Below, piece by piece: positions 59,966 to 64,000 of a DNA stretch of 64,000 nucleotides. The stretch spans positions 1 through 64,000 of the forward strand of contig JBBHKE010000430.1 in NCBI GenBank assembly GCA_037447655.1. The letters run 5' to 3'. Below the pieces are notes generated by a model, which saw only the letters and a list, made by a program, of their open reading frames with translations, searched no databases and was not told the origin of the DNA. Position numbers and translations under genes: made by a program. Source of the stretch: Zygnema cylindricum. Lineage: Eukaryota; Streptophyta; Zygnematophyceae; Zygnematales; Zygnemataceae. Each line of letters starts with the position of its first letter. Position 1 is the stretch's first letter.

Positions 59966-60926
59966 CTTAGTTCAAAAGTAGGCGTTTTTTGGTAGGCCTT
60001 TTGTAGGCCGCCTTTAGCGTAAGTTGTGTTACTGGCTTTCCATGTGATCTTCTTAGATCGCTACTTTCATCAGCGACCGTCCGATCGTCCAAATCTGACG
60101 ATAGTCCTATTGTAAGTTGTGTTATGGGATTTTCATGTGATCTTCTTAGATCGTTACTTTCATCAAAGACCGTCAGATCGTCCAAATCTGACGGTTTAAA
60201 AAAAAAGTCGCTCAAAACTCACAGAAAAATATTTTTTTGTCCGATTTTTTTTTCAAATTTAGACATGACGTTTAATTCTCTATCGATCCATGTGCAACTC
60301 AACCCTGTTACTATTTTATTACATTTTGCACCCAATACAATATGGGTCTTAAGGCCATATTGTATGTTTTGCATACAATAGGCATATTGTATGGGCGTAC
60401 GGTCACCTATGATAGGATCTTACACAAAAAAATCAGAGTGCAAGACTACAGCGGAAGCATTAAAAAATAAAACATTCAGACAAGAGAAAGCTGTCCACGA
60501 AAGCCAATATATTTCACGGACATTTTCTCCCATAAAAGATTAAGTTTTCCCTCCCACTAAGCTGCAGTATATAGTACTGAAAATGTAACGTTACACAACC
60601 AAACAACCAAAACAAACCAAACTATAAAGTGCGCACTGAGCGCCTACAAATCAAATCGCGTCCATACGCGAAACAACATAAAACTAAAGTACAACGAAAA
60701 CATGTACCTAAACGTACAACCCAAACAAACCCGTAGATAACAAACGACAATTGAACCTGGTCGTCGCAAAACCGAATCTACGCGAGACCAGGAATCTACG
60801 AAAGGATCTAAAAGACATAATGACTCCAAACCACCCACAAAGACAAAACGACAAATAATACGGCCGCGCGACATGCCACGACAGCCGATTACAACATTGA
60901 ATCTAACAACCTACTTTTGAACTATG
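59966..60926. mobile_element. hAT-like MITE, copy 6, interrupted by a solo LTR
   Basis: CTTAGTTCAAAAGTAGGCG at the left and ACCTACTTTTGAACTATG at the right, flanked by a perfect AAATGTAC at 59958-59965 and 60927-60934. Removing 60410-60913 restores a continuous element. Confidence 0.85.
60410..60908 (-). repeat. Solo LTR, probably copia-type, 499 bases
   Basis: TGATAGGATC at the left and TCTAACA at the right (TG..CA), flanked by ACCTA at 60405-60409 and 60909-60913. Read on the minus strand it starts TGTTAGATTC and ends GATCCTATCA, like many plant copia LTRs. It lacks any internal region, so the element was lost by LTR recombination. Confidence 0.8.
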
Positions 60927-61005
60927 AAATGTACCATTACTAGGGTAAAAAGCAAAATAAATACTATTAAATTCTATTTTAGGTTCAAGGATGGTAATTT
61001 AGGAG

Positions 61006-61015
61006 NNNNNNNNNN
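61006..61015. other. Assembly gap (10 N)
   Basis: Ten Ns, a conventional placeholder. True size unknown. It lies where the RNase H and 3' LTR of the downstream copia remnant would be expected. Confidence 0.98.
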
Positions 61016-61094
61016 TCTAATATGCCTCTGTATACGTGGTGATCCCTTCAAACTAAGAAACTCCTACTAATAACAAAAACGGCGACTACCGTTT

Positions 61095-62464
61095 TTAGTT
61101 TAACTGGTTTACCTGCATCTCTGCCACAAGAACATACCACTGAATCTCCTCCTCCAAATATACTTTGAAGGTCTCCCTCATTACAGCTTCCTCCCCTTCT
61201 ATACCGCTGACGCTTTCAGGAACATGCCTGATTTTATCCGTGGCGCCTGAACCATAAACTCTAATGTGTTTCAGGATTGGTTGCGTCAACTTCTCACAAA
61301 TCATCAAAAAATCATCCACGTAGACAAAAAATATGATTTGATCCTCCCCCTCACCTTTAACGTAAACCCTTGAGTCTGAAACTGTTCGTACAAATCCAAA
61401 TTTGGTTAGGACTTTGTGTAATCTCAAATACCAAGTCCGCGGTGCCTATTTTAGTCCGTACAAGGACTTTCGCAGTCGCCATATCTTCCCCTCCTTCGAC
61501 ATTACTCCCTCTGGAAGTTTCATATAAACCTCCTCCTCTAAGTCACCATACAAGAACACCGTCTCTACGTCCATTTGGTCAATTTGATTTTTGCCATCAG
61601 CGGCAAAAACAATAATCATCCTCAAAGAATCAAACTTCCCTAGTGGTGCATATGTCTCCGTATAATCTACTCGTTCCCTTTGTTGAAAGCCCTTACGAAC
61701 TAGCCGAGCCTTATGTTTAACTATTTCCCCGATGCACCAGTTTTAGTTTTGAAAATCCACTTCGCATCAATAGCTTTTTTACCCTCCAGTAATCTTACCT
61801 CCTCAAATGTTTGGTTTTCGATAATAGATTGAAGTTCTCTTTCCCACGCCGGTTTCCAATGCTTCTCCCAATCACATGATTTTAGTGCTTCCACATACGA
61901 TTGCGGATCGCACGGTATATTATCGCATAATGATTGCTATAAGAGGAAATCTTCCTCCCTAGCCGCCGAAATAAAAAAATTATTTCTTTTCAATATTTCC
62001 CTAACCGTCAAAAGAAAGACGAGCCGGTTTCTTTCCCCTATTTTCTCGCATGCTTCTCCTCGGCTCAAAGTCTTTCTCCTTTTTTGCTAGTTCCTCCTCA
62101 CAGTTATCCAGACCACTCGATTTAGAAGACGAAGATTTCCTCGTGTCCAAAGACAATCCGCAATTTTTGCTTCGTGAATCCCCACCAATAATATTAAAAT
62201 TTTGCCTTTCCCTCTTTTGACATTGGAGGTGGATTCCAGATCAATTTCCGATTCCGAACCCTCAATGTCATTAACATCACCAATTTCAAATTCCTCGAAA
62301 TCAAGATTAGAATGTCGCTTAGGCGATCGAGAGATTGTGGATAATAAATCCTCGTGAAAATCCACATTCCTTGATTCCTCAATGATATTTCGAATCGGAT
62401 CATAAACTCGGTAAAGACTCCCTTTATTGCTATACCCCCCAAAATATCCACTCCAACTCCTCAA
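61095..62464 (-). pseudogene. Copia integrase C-terminus and reverse transcriptase fragment
   Basis: 62087-62464 gives GSLYRVYDPIRNIIEESRNV, the usual connection segment. About 61735-61918 gives AWERELQSIIENQTF then KKAIDAKWIFKTKT, the start of reverse transcriptase. Next come KHKARLVRKGFQQRERVDYT and SLYGLK, a TAG where the Gln of LKQAPR is expected, and APRTWYLRLH. YVDD lies in 61095-61427. Several frame changes and stops. Confidence 0.85.
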
Positions 62465-62625
62465 TGCAAATATACTTTTTCTCTTTTGCGCTTGAATATA
62501 AACGGACGCACGTCATCTCCAAATACGAATGTGGTGAAGAGTAGGTTTTTGGCCATACCACAATTCGTACGGAGTTTTATCACCCGAAACCGATGTAATC
62601 CTCCGATTTCAGAAGTAATTCGCTG

Positions 62626-63398
62626 TCAAAATTGCATCGCCCCACAAATCAATACTCCTCCGGATCCATGAACTATGGATCGTACCATCTCTTGAAGAGT
62701 GCGATTCTTCCTTTCCGCAACGCCATTTGATTTCGGTGAGTAAGATGCGATATATTGGTGAGAAATTCCCCACTCTTTACAATAAGGATCAAAAGCAAGA
62801 AATTCCCCTCCATTATCCGATCTAATAGATTTCAACTTTCTCTCACATTGCCTTTCGGCCATCACATGCCACTCTTGAAAACGTAAAAATACTTCGGATT
62901 TGTGTTTTAGTTATATTACCCATGTGAAGCGAGAGAAGTCATCCACCACCACCATAATATATTTGTTTCCACCAATCGTCTCCAGTTTTACGTCTCCACA
63001 TAAATCAATATGCACTAGATCAAGCGGATGCTTAGATCGATGCATCGGATCCTTAGCCGGATGTAGCTTTCGGATTTGTCTCCCCTTACTACACCCCTCA
63101 CATCCATTAATTGTCTCCCCGACACCAAATTTAATCCCCTTACGCTCCCATTTTTGATCATCCGTCGTAAACTCGTCTCGGATGTGTGACACATCCGGTG
63201 GTGCCACAAGGTTAAATCGCCTTTTAATTCCGAGTTTTGCAAAATAATACCATTGGAATTTGGTTGGGATTTCGGCAGAGGCCATTTTAGTCGATGATGC
63301 ATAAAATTCGTGACCTCTCCTTCACCTATTTGTTCACCATCCGATCGTACAATTTTTATTGTGGAGTCTTCGTGCGCAAGTTTACTGCTCCCGCTCAC
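62626..63398 (-). pseudogene. Copia integrase fragment, frameshifted
   Basis: Pre-integrase LTLWHHRMCHTSETSLRRMI in one frame; GCEGCSKGRQIRKLH and HIDLCGDVK with YIMVVVDDFSRFTWV in another (shift near 63180); SIRSDNGGEF and KSNGVAERKNRTLQEMVRS in a third (62626-62865). Not functional as it stands. Confidence 0.85.
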
Positions 63399-64000
63399 TG
63401 AATCTGCGGTAAACTAAGAAGGTTCATTGAACCTTCAGGTAAGTACAAAACATTAGTTAACTGAGTTTGCGTAACTTTTCTACCCCCACGTGAGTCCAAA
63501 CTTGGTAAATCCAACCGTACAGTACCCACGGTACTTATCGAAATCACTTGTCCACTTGCGACAGTGATTCGTTTTGGTACCGTAAGTTCGCGAAAATCGT
63601 CAAAGAGTGAAGCGTCGGTACAAACGTGATGTGACGCTCCAGAGTCAACAATCCACTCTTTTTTGTGTAACGTAGAACCTGCCAAAAGATCAAGCGACAG
63701 GTTAAGGGCGGAAAATATTTGTGCTTCGTCGCCTCCCTCAAAGTAATCGTCACCCATAAAGTGTCCTCCTCCTCTTCCATGGCGGCCTCCACGACCACCT
63801 CGGCTGCCAAGACGACCTCCGCCGCGTCCACCGCATTGGCCGCCGCTGTCTCCTCTACTGCCGCCGCTTCCTCTACCGCCGGCTCCTCTATTTTCAGCCT
63901 TTGAATAGCATTGGGGACTAATATGGCCCCATTTCCCGCAAAATTGGCATTGAAGCTCCTTATCCGGGCAAGAAGCCGCCATATGACCAAGTTTGCCGCA
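63395..64000 (-). pseudogene. Copia gag C-terminus and protease fragment
   Basis: Zinc knuckle CQFCGKWGHISPQC (CX2CX4HX4C), a long Gly/Arg-rich linker (GGRGGGRLGSRGGRGGRHGR), then the protease-type block WIVDSGASHHVCTD. The gag N-terminus is beyond the right edge. Confidence 0.85.

Larger units (their letters stand above)
61050..64000 (-). mobile_element. Second, decayed Ty1/copia element, cut by the right edge
   Basis: Minus-strand order gag zinc knuckle, protease, integrase, reverse transcriptase, spread over several frames with stops. No RNase H or LTR is visible in the window. It belongs to a different lineage from the element at 12343: the two integrase and reverse transcriptase sequences are clearly diverged. 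Confidence 0.9.

Noticed and set aside
60644-60874. 76-codon minus ORF with hydrophobic segments
   Set aside because: Lies wholly inside the solo LTR.

Overview
This is nuclear DNA from a green-lineage eukaryote, most likely a streptophyte alga or an early-diverging land-plant relative. The reasons are a canonical 447-residue eEF1A that is almost plant-like, GT-AG introns throughout, Ty1/copia retrotransposons, plant-style CAP-G2 and ODR4 genes, and a small zinc-finger gene that begins with what looks like a plastid transit peptide. The DNA is AT-rich, repeat-dense and unusually full of GTAC-containing words. It is not prokaryotic; I see no operons and no CRISPR array.

Layout. 1-1,414 (-): first two exons of a CDPK/CAMK-like kinase running off the left edge. 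1,415-12,342: a transposon graveyard of TA-flanked mariner-type MITEs, hAT-like MITEs with 8-bp target duplications and a Harbinger-like element nested in a MITE. 12,343-18,793 (+): a young, nearly intact copia element with a half-tRNA primer site and one in-frame stop. 18,794-21,879: more repeats. 21,880-29,672 (+): condensin II subunit CAP-G2, five exons. 33,490-42,141 (-): an ODR4-like ER membrane protein of about 12 exons, convergent with CAP-G2. 44,311-45,951 (+): eEF1A, divergent from ODR4. 47,349-48,583: three MITEs. 48,777-49,702 (+): DnaJ-type zinc-finger protein. 51,560-52,655 (+): decayed LINE. 54,616-58,706 (-): an unrecognised multi-exon gene whose introns hold two long (GGGAGA)n arrays. 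58,900-60,926: MITEs with a nested solo LTR. 61,006-61,015: assembly gap. 61,050-64,000 (-): a decayed second copia element cut by the right edge.

The cellular genes do not form a pathway: they are a kinase, a chromosome condensation subunit, an ER receptor-maturation factor, a translation factor, a probable plastid zinc protein and an unknown. Exons were assembled by eye from splice signals, reading-phase agreement and remembered family motifs; no search was run. The most unusual property is in the introns. Many are built from private tandem repeats, some of these carry splice-site-like words or duplicated splice sites, and every long purine/pyrimidine array inside an intron has its pyrimidine strand in the sense orientation.
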